Of a stretch of DNA of 8,454 bases, positions 1 to 6,612 are shown piece after piece. Every line of letters begins with the position of its first letter. The first letter of the stretch is position 1. Made by a program: the position numbers and the translations under genes. Source of the DNA: Anaerolineae bacterium. GTDB lineage: Bacteria; Chloroflexota; Anaerolineae; B4-G1; SLSP01. The notes beneath the pieces were generated by a model, which did no database searches, was not told the DNA's origin, and was given only the letters and a program-made list of their open reading frames with translations. Location: NCBI GenBank assembly GCA_016927095.1, contig JAFGNI010000187.1, positions 1-8,454 on the forward strand, written 5' to 3'.

Positions 1-183
1 CCGGCGGTCGACGCCGCGTCCCGGCCCCGCCGGAGGGTAAACCCGTCCGGCTGCTTGATGCAAGCCCCTTTGGGGCTGACCCCAATCGGCATCCCAGGCC
101 CGCCAGGGCCTTGCACACTAGAGCCGGGTCCGTTTACGGCCCGGCGGCCTCCGGCACGCCGGCAGCCTCGCCGGGGCTGACCG
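1..183. other. GC-rich foldback region downstream of the GH3 gene
   Basis: No gene is visible here. The stretch lies just past the stop codon of the minus-strand beta-glucosidase and can fold on itself. Bases 30-52 and 122-144 form an imperfect inverted repeat with 16 of 23 positions matching, centred on GTAAAC and with well-paired ends (CCGG and CCGGCT). Nested inside are TGCAAGCC (59-66) against GGCCTTGCA (107-115), and a perfect small hairpin AGCCCC-TTT-GGGGCT (63-77). A further imperfect hairpin sits at 146-167, closer to the gene. No T-run follows any stem on the minus strand, so a classical intrinsic terminator cannot be claimed. It could be a 3' end structure or a degraded palindromic repeat. 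Confidence 0.4.
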
Positions 184-2493
184 CTACCTAAAGACAGCCA
201 TCAATAGCCCCAACAACGCCGTCGGCCGCCGCACACCGTTCAGCACGTCCAGGATGAGCTGTCCATCATCGCGGGTCAGCCGCCCGCCACTGAAGAGGAT
301 GGCGGTACGGAAGGGCAGCTCCCGCATCATCGCCGCCATCATCTGACCCGTCGGCGAATCGGGGTCGAGGTCATCGAACGGACCCGAAGCCAGCGCCCGC
401 TGCAGGAGCTGCTGCCCCAAGGGGTGTCGGCGCATCTCGCCCAAGGTTGTGTTCCAGTCGTAGACCACCGGTGTCTCCGTGGTGGACATCACCGTCACCT
501 GCGTCCGCAGACGGATATCGGCGCTGGACGCGCCCACCAGGATCTCGAAGTCACCGGTCTCAACGTGCCAGTCGCCGCGCGCCTCATCCCAGTAGGCAAA
601 GGCCCGCTTGTCCAGCATGAAGGCTACCGTCGTGGTCTCACCCGGCGCCAGTTCGACCTTGTCGAAACCCTTCAGCTCCTTAGGCGGCCGGATCACCGTG
701 GCTTCGATGTCCCGCACGTAGAGCTGCACGACCTCCTTGCCGGCAATCTCCCCGGTGTTCGTGATGGTCACGCTCGCCGTCACCGTCTCCGCATCGGTCA
801 TGGTGGTCTTGTCGACGATTAAGTTCGAATACGCGAAAGTCGTGTAGCTGAGACCATGCCCGAAGGGGAAGAGCGGCGCTAGTGCCCGCGCATCGTAGTA
901 GCGATAGCCCACGTGAAGCCCTTCGGCATAGACGACCTTTGTCGCGTCGCCGGGGAAGTTCAGGTAGGCCGGGGTGTCCTCCAGCCGGGCCGGGAGGGTC
1001 TCCGCCAGCTTGCCGGAGGGATTGACCTCGCCGAACAGCACGTCCACGATCGCGCCGCCACCGGCTTGCCCACCCAGATAGCCCTCGAGCACCGCTTTCG
1101 CCTGGTCCAGCCACGGCATCGCCACCGGCGACCCGTTGCTCAGCACCACGACCACGTTCTCCTGCACCTCGCGCACGGCTGCCAAGAGTGCGATATGATT
1201 CGCGGGCAGGCCCAAGTGCGTGCGGTCGTACCCCTCTGACTCGAAGACATCTGTCAGGCCGATGAAGACGACGGCAACGTCCGCCGCCGCCGCCACGGCC
1301 TGCGCCTCCGCGCGCAGCGGAGCGTCGATGGTCTCGGCCTCCACGATGTAGCCGGGCGCGTAGGTGATCTCGGCCCGCTCGCCCACGAGGCCCACAGCTG
1401 CGTCGTAGGCCGTGTCCATCCGGCTGGGGTTCACGTGCGAGCTGCCGCCGCCTTGGTAGCGTGGGTCTTTAGCGAAGGCCCCGACGAAAGCGATGGTGCC
1501 TTTCTTGGGCAGAGGCAGGATGGCATCCTCGTTCTTGAGCAGCACCGCACACTCCCCCGCCACCTTGCGGGCCAAGGCGTGGTGGGCAGCAGCATCGTAG
1601 GTCGCGTTGTCCTGACAGCCGTCCGCCGCCCGGAAGATCAGTCGCAGCAGCCGCTCGACGGCACGATCGAGCACCGCCTCGTCGAGTGTGCCCGCCCGCA
1701 CCGCCTCCACAATAAGCCGGTCATTGTCCTCGCCGCCGCCGGGCATCTCCAACGCCAAGCCTGCCGCCACACCTGCAGGCCGGTCGTTGACTGCGCCCCA
1801 ATCCGACACCACGGCTCCCTCATAGCCCCAGTCATCGCGCAGCACCTCCGTGAGCAGCCACGGATGCTCCGTGCAGTAGGTGCCGTTGAGCCGGTTGTAG
1901 GCCGCCATCACCGTCCACGGCTGCGCCTTCTTGACGGCGGTCTCAAACCCGGGGAGGTAGATCTCACGCAAGGTCCGTTCGTCGACGATGGTGTCAATGG
2001 TCAGGCGCCGGGTCTCCTGGTTGTTCGCCGCGAAATGCTTGATCGACGTGCCCACGCCCTCAGCCTGCACGGCGCTGATGTAGGCCCTCGCCAGCTCACC
2101 CACCAGATAGGGATCCTCGGAGAGGTACTCGAAGTTCCGTCCGCAAAGGGGGCTCCGCTTGATGTTCACCGCCGGTCCCAGCACGATCCTCACCCCTTCA
2201 GCCTGCGCCTCACGGGCGATGGCCCGCCCCACGCGCGCCATCACCGCCCGGTCCCAACTCGCCGCGAGGGTCGCCCCCGAGGGGAAACACGTCGCGGGCA
2301 CCGTGTCGGCCCCGGCCAGCTGTCCCTCCTCCCCCACCACCTTGCGCAGCCCATGCGGCCCGTCCGTCATCATGATCGAAGGGATGCCTAACCGCTCAAT
2401 CGCCTTCGTGCGCCACGCGTCCTGCCCCGAGCAGAGCGACGCCTTCTCCTCTAGCGTGAGATGCCTCACCAAGTGCTTGATGTCCCGTTTCAT
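184..2493 (-). CDS. Glycoside hydrolase family 3 beta-glucosidase
   Basis: The product is a GH3 enzyme of 769 residues that should release terminal beta-linked sugars, most likely glucose, by the retaining mechanism. Counting from the chosen ATG, the N-terminal TIM-barrel domain (about 10-290) carries KHFAANN (152-158) and the nucleophile motif VVSDWG with Asp231. The alpha/beta sandwich domain (about 310-550) carries ESEGYDR (418-424), which holds the probable acid/base glutamate. A fibronectin-III-like domain follows (about 585-655, KEVVQLYVRD). The last 90 residues are a helical tail seen in some GH3 proteins (ELPFRTAILFSGG). There is no PA14 insert and no signal peptide, so it should act in the cytoplasm on imported oligosaccharides. 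The ATG at 2493 is preferred to the GTG at 2499 because GAGGAAGG ends 5 bases upstream of it. The gene stands alone, 422 bases from its upstream neighbour. The exact substrate (gluco, xylo or other) cannot be read from sequence. Confidence 0.95.
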   Translation of the reverse strand: MKRDIKHLVRHLTLEEKASLCSGQDAWRTKAIERLGIPSIMMTDGPHGLRKVVGEEGQLAGADTVPATCFPSGATLAASWDRAVMARVGRAIAREAQAEGVRIVLGPAVNIKRSPLCGRNFEYLSEDPYLVGELARAYISAVQAEGVGTSIKHFAANNQETRRLTIDTIVDERTLREIYLPGFETAVKKAQPWTVMAAYNRLNGTYCTEHPWLLTEVLRDDWGYEGAVVSDWGAVNDRPAGVAAGLALEMPGGGEDNDRLIVEAVRAGTLDEAVLDRAVERLLRLIFRAADGCQDNATYDAAAHHALARKVAGECAVLLKNEDAILPLPKKGTIAFVGAFAKDPRYQGGGSSHVNPSRMDTAYDAAVGLVGERAEITYAPGYIVEAETIDAPLRAEAQAVAAAADVAVVFIGLTDVFESEGYDRTHLGLPANHIALLAAVREVQENVVVVLSNGSPVAMPWLDQAKAVLEGYLGGQAGGGAIVDVLFGEVNPSGKLAETLPARLEDTPAYLNFPGDATKVVYAEGLHVGYRYYDARALAPLFPFGHGLSYTTFAYSNLIVDKTTMTDAETVTASVTITNTGEIAGKEVVQLYVRDIEATVIRPPKELKGFDKVELAPGETTTVAFMLDKRAFAYWDEARGDWHVETGDFEILVGASSADIRLRTQVTVMSTTETPVVYDWNTTLGEMRRHPLGQQLLQRALASGPFDDLDPDSPTGQMMAAMMRELPFRTAILFSGGRLTRDDGQLILDVLNGVRRPTALLGLLMAVFR

Positions 2494-2915
2494 CGTCACC
2501 TTCCTCGTCGTAGTCGTGGCCTCATGCTAGCGGATTCGGTCCCTACGGACCACCCCGGAGACGTGCCGCCGGCACGTCTCTACAACAGGCCCAGGCCTCC
2601 CTCCGGACCGCGGGCATCCTGCCCGCATGCGTACAGCGGCACCGGCGGTCCAGCACCCGTTGTGCGCACAACGGATCCCCGCCGGCAACGCTTACCCGCG
2701 CGGAGACGTGCCACCGGCATGTCTCTACCAAAGGCCTACCCCACGGACCGCGGGCATCCTGCCCGCATGCGCACAGCGGCACCGGCGGTCCAGCACGCGT
2801 CGTGCGCACAACGGATCCCCGCCGGCAACGCTTACCCGCGCGCAGACGTGCCGCCGGCACGTCTCTACAAGATCAGCGTGGCCTGCCGCTGTTGCGGTCT
2901 ACGGCCCGGTGGGTC
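2494..2915. other. Gene-free spacer filled by palindromic repeats
   Basis: This 422-base gap separates the nucleotidyltransferase stop from the GH3 start. Most of it (2558-2868) is the repeat cluster described separately. The 60 bases next to the GH3 start hold its ribosome binding site (GAGGAAGG) and should hold a promoter, but no convincing -35/-10 pair is visible. The 47 bases next to the nucleotidyltransferase stop (2869-2915) show nothing recognisable. Short open frames here follow the repeat periodicity and have no ribosome binding sites or protein-like composition. Confidence 0.7.
2558..2868. repeat. Palindrome-rich dispersed-type repeat, two long units plus a partial one
   Basis: Bases 2604-2728 and 2744-2868 are near-identical 125-base direct repeats offset by exactly 140 bases, with only a few substitutions. 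Each unit contains three palindromes. The first is GCGGGC-ATCCT-GCCCGC (2610-2626 and 2750-2766), enclosed by an outer stem GGACCG/CGGTCC (2605-2610 with 2646-2651, and 2745-2750 with 2786-2791). The second is CGTTGTGCGCACAACG (2658-2673, perfect; one change in the second copy at 2798-2813). The third has arms GAGACGTGCC and GGCACGTCTC around a 3-base loop (2703-2725 and about 2844-2864), and an extra perfect copy lies at 2558-2580. The arrangement resembles REP/BIME-type mosaics. No open frame, transposase or T-tract goes with it. Confidence 0.85.
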
Positions 2916-3752
2916 TCAGATCATCCCCTCCCCCCGCAGCAGCGCGTCCAGACCGTCCACCAGCGCATCCACACAAGCCACGACCTCAGCATCCCCCGGC
3001 ACCGCCGCAATCAGGGACCGCACCCGGTCCGCCATCGCCGTCGGCACCTGCCCGCACTGCACAGCCGCCAGCCGCAGCAGCCGCTTCTCGCCGGGATTCG
3101 GGCGCCGGTTGACGGCGAAGAGGATGTCGAAATAACTCGCCAACAAGGCTGCCACGCGGTGGTTGAGGCTGACCCAGTCGTCACGCCGCGCGGCAGCAGC
3201 GATCTGATACCGGTACGACGAGGCCGTCTCGCGCAGGATAGGGTGGTTCTTCTTGACAATGGCCTGCCGCAGGGGCTCGGGATAGGGCTGGCGCGCAATC
3301 TGCTGAAGCTGCGCAAACCATCCATCGCGATCGAAAAGCGGCACCGAGGTCAGCACGTTGTGCCACAGGCAGGTTGTGTACCCGACGGAGGCCTCGTGTC
3401 TTTCGAGGACACGAGCCATCTCACCGGTGATCCATGCCGTTTCCCGGAACATCACATCGACGTGAATGCCTGAGCCCGCCAGCTTCCACTCGTCACCGGG
3501 CTCCCAGTAGGTGTTGCCCACCTCGGCGTAGGACGCCCCGGCCCAGGCGATCTCTGCTCGCGCCGCCATCGGCAGCTCGGTGCTCAAGTAGACGTACAGG
3601 TCGATGTCGGATCCGGCATCCACGGCGCCGGAGGCGAGCGATCCGCCCAGCGCCACGGTCTCAACCTCGTCGTGTGCTGCGTAGGCGTCGGCGACGGCAT
3701 CGGCCACGCGCCGGAGCGCCGCCGCTCTCAAGCCCGTATCTCCTGCCGCCAT
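2916..3752 (-). CDS. Nucleotidyltransferase-fold protein (DUF4037-like)
   Basis: The product is a 278-residue protein of the polymerase-beta-type nucleotidyltransferase superfamily, which moves a nucleotide from an NTP to a small molecule, RNA or protein. The hallmark is GGSLASGAVDAGSDIDLYV (36-54): the GGS loop followed by the metal-binding pair Asp49 and Asp51. A likely third carboxylate is Asp99 in IHVDVMF. The C-terminal half (about 150-278) is helical, as in the accessory domain of DUF4037-type and aminoglycoside-adenylyltransferase-like proteins. There is no signal peptide or membrane segment, so it is cytoplasmic. The ATG at 3752 is chosen because it shares its A with the TGA of the upstream hydrolase (TGATG), which points to coupled translation. 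A start 17 codons further upstream would lie inside that gene. The substrate is unknown, and antibiotic modification is only one possibility. Confidence 0.85.
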   Translation of the reverse strand: MAAGDTGLRAAALRRVADAVADAYAAHDEVETVALGGSLASGAVDAGSDIDLYVYLSTELPMAARAEIAWAGASYAEVGNTYWEPGDEWKLAGSGIHVDVMFRETAWITGEMARVLERHEASVGYTTCLWHNVLTSVPLFDRDGWFAQLQQIARQPYPEPLRQAIVKKNHPILRETASSYRYQIAAAARRDDWVSLNHRVAALLASYFDILFAVNRRPNPGEKRLLRLAAVQCGQVPTAMADRVRSLIAAVPGDAEVVACVDALVDGLDALLRGEGMI

Positions 3753-4699
3753 CAGTCCTCGGCCTGTCGATCCGGCGGCGCGATCTCCTGCACCACCGAC
3801 CACGAATGCCCATCGACCAGCACCCCGGTGATGAGGTGCGTCGGCTCGCCGTTGCCCTTCACGCCATCGTGGTCGTTGAACAGCTCCGGGCGCTCACGCC
3901 GCGTGGCCAACGTCGAGGTGCCATCGTTCCATTCCAGGGTGTGCGTGTAGACCTTCGGCGGGTCATAAGGCACCCAGTGCAGCCCGTCATCGGAGACCAA
4001 GTGTCCCCCGTGGCGTTCGTCACCGGTCAGATGGCCGGCGTTGTCCTCCATCACCATGTGGTACTGGCCGTCGAGCACGAAGATATCGGGGTCCTCCAGC
4101 CTTGCCGCGGGGTAGATGTCGTGGGCGACGGTCTCGTAGTGCCCGTCGTAGGCCTCGGCACGCGCGACATAGACGTGGAGCTCGCGGTCGCGATAGGCCA
4201 TCAGGATCGACCCGTCGGCGTGAACGTAGGGGGCCGGGTTGTTCGCGTCGTCGGTCAGCGGCAACGGCGCATCGACCCGGTGCCACGGCCCGGTGATCGC
4301 GTCGGCCCAGGCGTAGCCGATCTTCCGCAAAGGCGACTCGCAGGCAATGCCCTGATAGTACAAGACATAACGGTCACCCACCTTGACGATCTTCGGTCCG
4401 TGACAGCTCGTGCCGTCCCAGTGGCCCGGCCCCCGCCGGTCCAGAACCACCTGCTCGAAGGTATAAGGCCCCACGGGATTGTCCGCCGTCGCCCGGACGA
4501 CCTCCGAATGCGTCCGGTACCCCGCCAGGATGCCGTGAAAGTCCGCCGGGTCGCCCGTGGACCCGGGCCACCGGGACGCAAACATATGGTACCTGCCGTC
4601 GACGCGGATCACCGACGCACACCAGATGAAATACCCCGCCATCCGAAAGCCCGAATCCCGCGGGATGGGCTGCAGCCGTTCAATGATGGGTGTTCGCAT
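3752..4699 (-). CDS. Five-bladed beta-propeller glycoside hydrolase, GH43/GH117-like
   Basis: The product is a 315-residue protein of the GH43/GH117/GH130-like five-bladed propeller group, which cuts or processes oligosaccharides. Repeated blade signatures are visible: FIWCASVIRVDGRYHMFASR (24-43), GHWDGTSCHGPKIVKVGDRY (92-111), ARLEDPDIFVLDGQYHMVME (199-218) and VSDDGLHWV (235-243). The acidic LEDPDIF turn matches the position of functional acids in this clan, and ERPELF (269-274) is another conserved segment. No signal peptide is seen, so it should be cytoplasmic, like the GH3 enzyme downstream. The ATG at 4699 is chosen over one eight codons earlier because GGAGG lies 4-5 bases upstream of it. 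It is the first gene of a two-gene unit with the nucleotidyltransferase. Such proteins are often annotated loosely as glycosyl hydrolase or sucrase. The exact family and linkage are not settled. Confidence 0.82.
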   Translation of the reverse strand: MRTPIIERLQPIPRDSGFRMAGYFIWCASVIRVDGRYHMFASRWPGSTGDPADFHGILAGYRTHSEVVRATADNPVGPYTFEQVVLDRRGPGHWDGTSCHGPKIVKVGDRYVLYYQGIACESPLRKIGYAWADAITGPWHRVDAPLPLTDDANNPAPYVHADGSILMAYRDRELHVYVARAEAYDGHYETVAHDIYPAARLEDPDIFVLDGQYHMVMEDNAGHLTGDERHGGHLVSDDGLHWVPYDPPKVYTHTLEWNDGTSTLATRRERPELFNDHDGVKGNGEPTHLITGVLVDGHSWSVVQEIAPPDRQAED

Positions 4700-4736
4700 A
4701 GGTCCTCCAGCTGGAATAGACAAATGGGCTGATAGA

Positions 4737-4785
4737 CAGACTTCAGATCTCAGATCTCAGATCTCGAGTCTCGAGTCTCGAGTCA
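4737..4785. repeat. Heptanucleotide repeat array (CAGATCT then CGAGTCT)
   Basis: Seven consecutive 7-base units keep one phase: a degenerate CAGACTT, three CAGATCT, two CGAGTCT and a final CGAGTCA. The array switches from one unit to a related one without losing register. Junctions create AGATCT and CTCGAG palindromes. It ends 38 bases upstream of the hydrolase start codon, so it probably lies in the leader or promoter region of that gene. The period resembles the short tandemly repeated repetitive sequences known from cyanobacteria. Confidence 0.9.
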
Positions 4786-4838
4786 GGGGTCCTGGACGCC
4801 AACCGGCGAGCACGCTGAATGGGCGAGTGCCCGGCGAT

Positions 4839-4859
4839 GAATGGTGAATAGTGAATTGT
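4839..4859. repeat. Short heptanucleotide array GAATnGT x3
   Basis: Three consecutive 7-base units, GAATGGT, GAATAGT and GAATTGT, differ only at the fifth base. The array lies in the same spacer as the larger heptad array, 53 bases away from it, and uses an unrelated unit sequence. Confidence 0.7.
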
Positions 4860-4928
4860 CAGGGCTGAGCGGTGGATCACGAGTTGCGCCGATGGACTCG
4901 ATGGCCTAGAGCCCCATCGGGCCCTCTT

Positions 4929-5618
4929 TCACCACACCCCCGGCACCAGCCGCCACGATCGTGCCAGGTAGGCCGCCCAAGCCTCGCCGAACTCCGCCGC
5001 CAGCGACTGCTCCTCGTCGCGGATACGCATCACCAGTACCGGGACCAACGCGACCGTCGCGACCAAGCCCACCCACGACCGGAAGATCAGCGAGAGCCCT
5101 AGCGCCAGCAGCAGCACGCCCAAGTACCTGGGATGCCGGAGCCGCGCATACAGCCCGGTTGTGACCAGCCGGTGATCCGCCTGGATAGTCACCTCCTTGC
5201 TATACATCGATCCCAGCGCGACGCCGGACCAGAAGACGAGGATGAAGCCGGCGGCAGCCGGGCCGACGCCCACCCAACGCCCAATCCCACCCAGCGGCAA
5301 CGTCGCCAGTTCCCGCCGGTCGGCGTAGGGTAGGAAGAAGAGCGCGACGTACATCGCCAAGATCACGCCGGCGCTGACCAGCGTCTGCCGCTGCACCCGC
5401 TTGGCCCGCACCCCACGCCGCCCCCGGATCCCTGCCATCGAGTGGTAGCCCTGGACACCGGCAGCCGTCGCAAATAGCGCCACGAGTACCGTGTGTGCCG
5501 TGCGAGGGCCACTGGCGTAGTAGCTGCCGAGACTACCGAGGCCCCAACCCACCAGCGATACCCCCAGATAGACCACCAGCGTGATCAACCCCACCATCAT
5601 CGCTCGCAGGACCCGCAT
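4929..5618 (-). CDS. Integral-membrane methyltransferase, isoprenylcysteine/phospholipid methyltransferase family
   Basis: The product is a 229-residue multi-pass membrane protein with about five to six hydrophobic segments (near 6-26, 42-58, 80-98, 115-136, 164-178 and 181-198). The C-terminal third carries the family signature: GLYARLRHPRYLG (155-167), a hydrophobic hairpin, then RIRDEEQSLAAEFGEAWAAY (198-217). In the ICMT/PEMT superfamily the RHPxY and E-E regions bind S-adenosylmethionine. The bacterial acceptor is usually unknown and could be a lipid, an isoprenoid or a small molecule. The ATG at 5618 is chosen over an adjacent GTG at 5621 because GGAGG stands 5 bases upstream of the ATG but only 2 from the GTG. 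It starts 16 bases after the kinase gene stop, so the two are probably one operon. Confidence 0.85.
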   Translation of the reverse strand: MRVLRAMMVGLITLVVYLGVSLVGWGLGSLGSYYASGPRTAHTVLVALFATAAGVQGYHSMAGIRGRRGVRAKRVQRQTLVSAGVILAMYVALFFLPYADRRELATLPLGGIGRWVGVGPAAAGFILVFWSGVALGSMYSKEVTIQADHRLVTTGLYARLRHPRYLGVLLLALGLSLIFRSWVGLVATVALVPVLVMRIRDEEQSLAAEFGEAWAAYLARSWRLVPGVW

Positions 5619-5634
5619 CACCGCCTCCGTTCTT

Positions 5635-6513
5635 TCAGATGTAGGATTCCATTCCCGCCCGGAAGGCCGCTTCGTCGTCGTTTTCGATCCCGAACAGCGC
5701 CTCGTCCAGCGCGAAGGTGCGCTCGTAGAAGACGACCCGTTCCATGAAGCTCGCGATCTCGGGATAGGCCACCACCACTTGGTCTAGGAACGCTTCGCCG
5801 TAGCTAGCAAGCAGTCCGGCGACATCGTAAGCGGGATCCCCCACTGCGGCAGAGCCGAAGTCGATGATGCCGGTCAATGTGAGCGTCCGCGGGTCGTGCA
5901 GGATGTTGCTCCCGCCGAAGTCGCCGTGGCGCAGAACGGGCTCGAAGGCAAAATGCGACGCGTCAGCGAGGTAGCTCGTAAAGAGACGCTCCACCCGCTC
6001 ACGCGCCCGGGGCCGCATCCACTCGAACAACTCCTGCCGCACGCGGCGGTAGAACGTGCGAAACGACTGGTGCGTGTCCGCGTTTGCCAACGGACAATTC
6101 ATCACCTCCGCGTAGGGCACCGTGTGCAGCGCCTTGAGGAACACCCCCAACTGCTCTGCCAACGCTGCTACCCTGGCGGGATCGGCGATATCGTCCACGA
6201 CATGGGGCCACAGCGGCTGGCCCGGCAGCATATGGTACGCCACAAAGGCATCGCCCGGCGGCTGATCCGATAAGTGAACATACTGAGGCTCCGGCACCGG
6301 CAACGGCAGCCGCCCCGCCAGCCCCCGCAGGATCGCCACCTCCATCTGCAACTGCGCCACCCCACCCTCATACCGTGGGAAGCGAAAGATGAGCGTCTGG
6401 TTGACGATCAACACGTCGGCGTTCTGTCCCTGCCGGTTCAGCGACGCCGTCCGCACGTCGAGGTCAGGGTAGACCCCTCGGATCGTCTCAAGATAGTCGT
6501 CGCGAATGGACAT
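5635..6513 (-). CDS. APH-family phosphotransferase (aminoglycoside/choline-kinase fold)
   Basis: The product is a 292-residue kinase of the aminoglycoside phosphotransferase fold, which moves phosphate from a nucleoside triphosphate to a hydroxyl on a small molecule. The catalytic loop is VLRHGDFGGSNIL (193-205), with base Asp198 and metal ligand Asn203. The second metal site is IDFGSAAVGDPAYDVA (217-232), with Asp218. The N-lobe shows LIFRFPR (41-47) and a helix with a glutamate (QMEVAILRGL, 56-65), the usual ATP-binding Lys/Arg-Glu arrangement of the family. Length is normal and no residue of the motif set is missing. The ATG at 6513 fits the family N-terminus (MSIRDDYLETI), yet no Shine-Dalgarno sequence precedes it; a 7-base repeat array abuts the codon. 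It is probably the first gene of the operon with the methyltransferase. The N-lobe recalls APH(2'')-like proteins, but resistance cannot be inferred from this sequence. Confidence 0.9.
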   Translation of the reverse strand: MSIRDDYLETIRGVYPDLDVRTASLNRQGQNADVLIVNQTLIFRFPRYEGGVAQLQMEVAILRGLAGRLPLPVPEPQYVHLSDQPPGDAFVAYHMLPGQPLWPHVVDDIADPARVAALAEQLGVFLKALHTVPYAEVMNCPLANADTHQSFRTFYRRVRQELFEWMRPRARERVERLFTSYLADASHFAFEPVLRHGDFGGSNILHDPRTLTLTGIIDFGSAAVGDPAYDVAGLLASYGEAFLDQVVVAYPEIASFMERVVFYERTFALDEALFGIENDDEAAFRAGMESYI

Positions 6514-6520
6514 GGCGTAG

Positions 6521-6590
6521 CGGTCAGCGGTCAGCGGTCAGCCGAGAGCTGACAGCAGTAGGGAGTAAGGAGTAAGCAGTAACAGGCAGG
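6521..6590. repeat. Heptanucleotide array (CGGTCAG x3 grading into GAGTAAG x2)
   Basis: Ten consecutive 7-base units hold phase: CGGTCAG three times, CCGAGAG, CTGACAG, CAGTAGG, GAGTAAG twice, CAGTAAC and AGGCAGG. The seven bases before it (GGCGTAG, 6514-6520) also fit the phase, so the array reaches the kinase start codon. The unit drifts from one sequence to another without any insertion or deletion. It should lie in the 5' untranslated part of the kinase transcript. Confidence 0.88.
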
Positions 6591-6612
6591 GCCACAGCGC
6601 TCCCGCATATGA

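Larger units (their letters stand above)
4700..4928. other. Spacer upstream of the propeller hydrolase gene, with heptad repeats
   Basis: This 229-base gap lies between the methyltransferase stop and the hydrolase start. It holds two 7-base-period arrays (4737-4785 and 4839-4859) and the hydrolase ribosome binding site GGAGG at about 4704-4708. No promoter with a good -35/-10 pair and no terminator with a T-run could be recognised on the minus strand. Whether the hydrolase pair has its own promoter is therefore open. Confidence 0.6.

Noticed and set aside
176..188. Stray heptad-like piece GCTGACCGCTAC shared with the array near 6.5 kb
   Set aside because: A single 12-base match between two places in 8.4 kb of GC-rich DNA is expected by chance, and no second unit follows it.
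1435..2391. A 318-codon plus-strand open frame inside the GH3 gene
   Set aside because: It lies wholly antisense to a GH3 gene with intact catalytic motifs, has no ribosome binding site, and its His/Arg-rich translation is typical of antisense frames.
2500..2560. Promoter for the GH3 gene (TAGCAT-like -10)
   Set aside because: The possible -10 lacks a recognisable -35 at 16-18 bases, so the match is too weak to annotate.
2604..2868. CRISPR array
   Set aside because: There are only two long, palindrome-rich units with a 15-base difference between copy length and spacing. There are no short repeats with unique spacers and no cas genes.
2843..2868. Intrinsic terminator after the nucleotidyltransferase gene
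   Set aside because: The stem is strong, but no T-run follows it on either strand, and the same palindrome recurs within the repeat cluster.
2461..3135. Plus- and minus-strand open frames across the palindromic repeat cluster
   Set aside because: Their sequences repeat with the 140-base DNA unit and extend into the nucleotidyltransferase gene antisense. There is no ribosome binding site or protein-like composition.
3434..4732. A 432-codon plus-strand open frame spanning parts of two genes
   Set aside because: It runs antisense across the nucleotidyltransferase-hydrolase junction, is very rich in Arg and Pro, and has no domain. It is a product of high GC at third positions.
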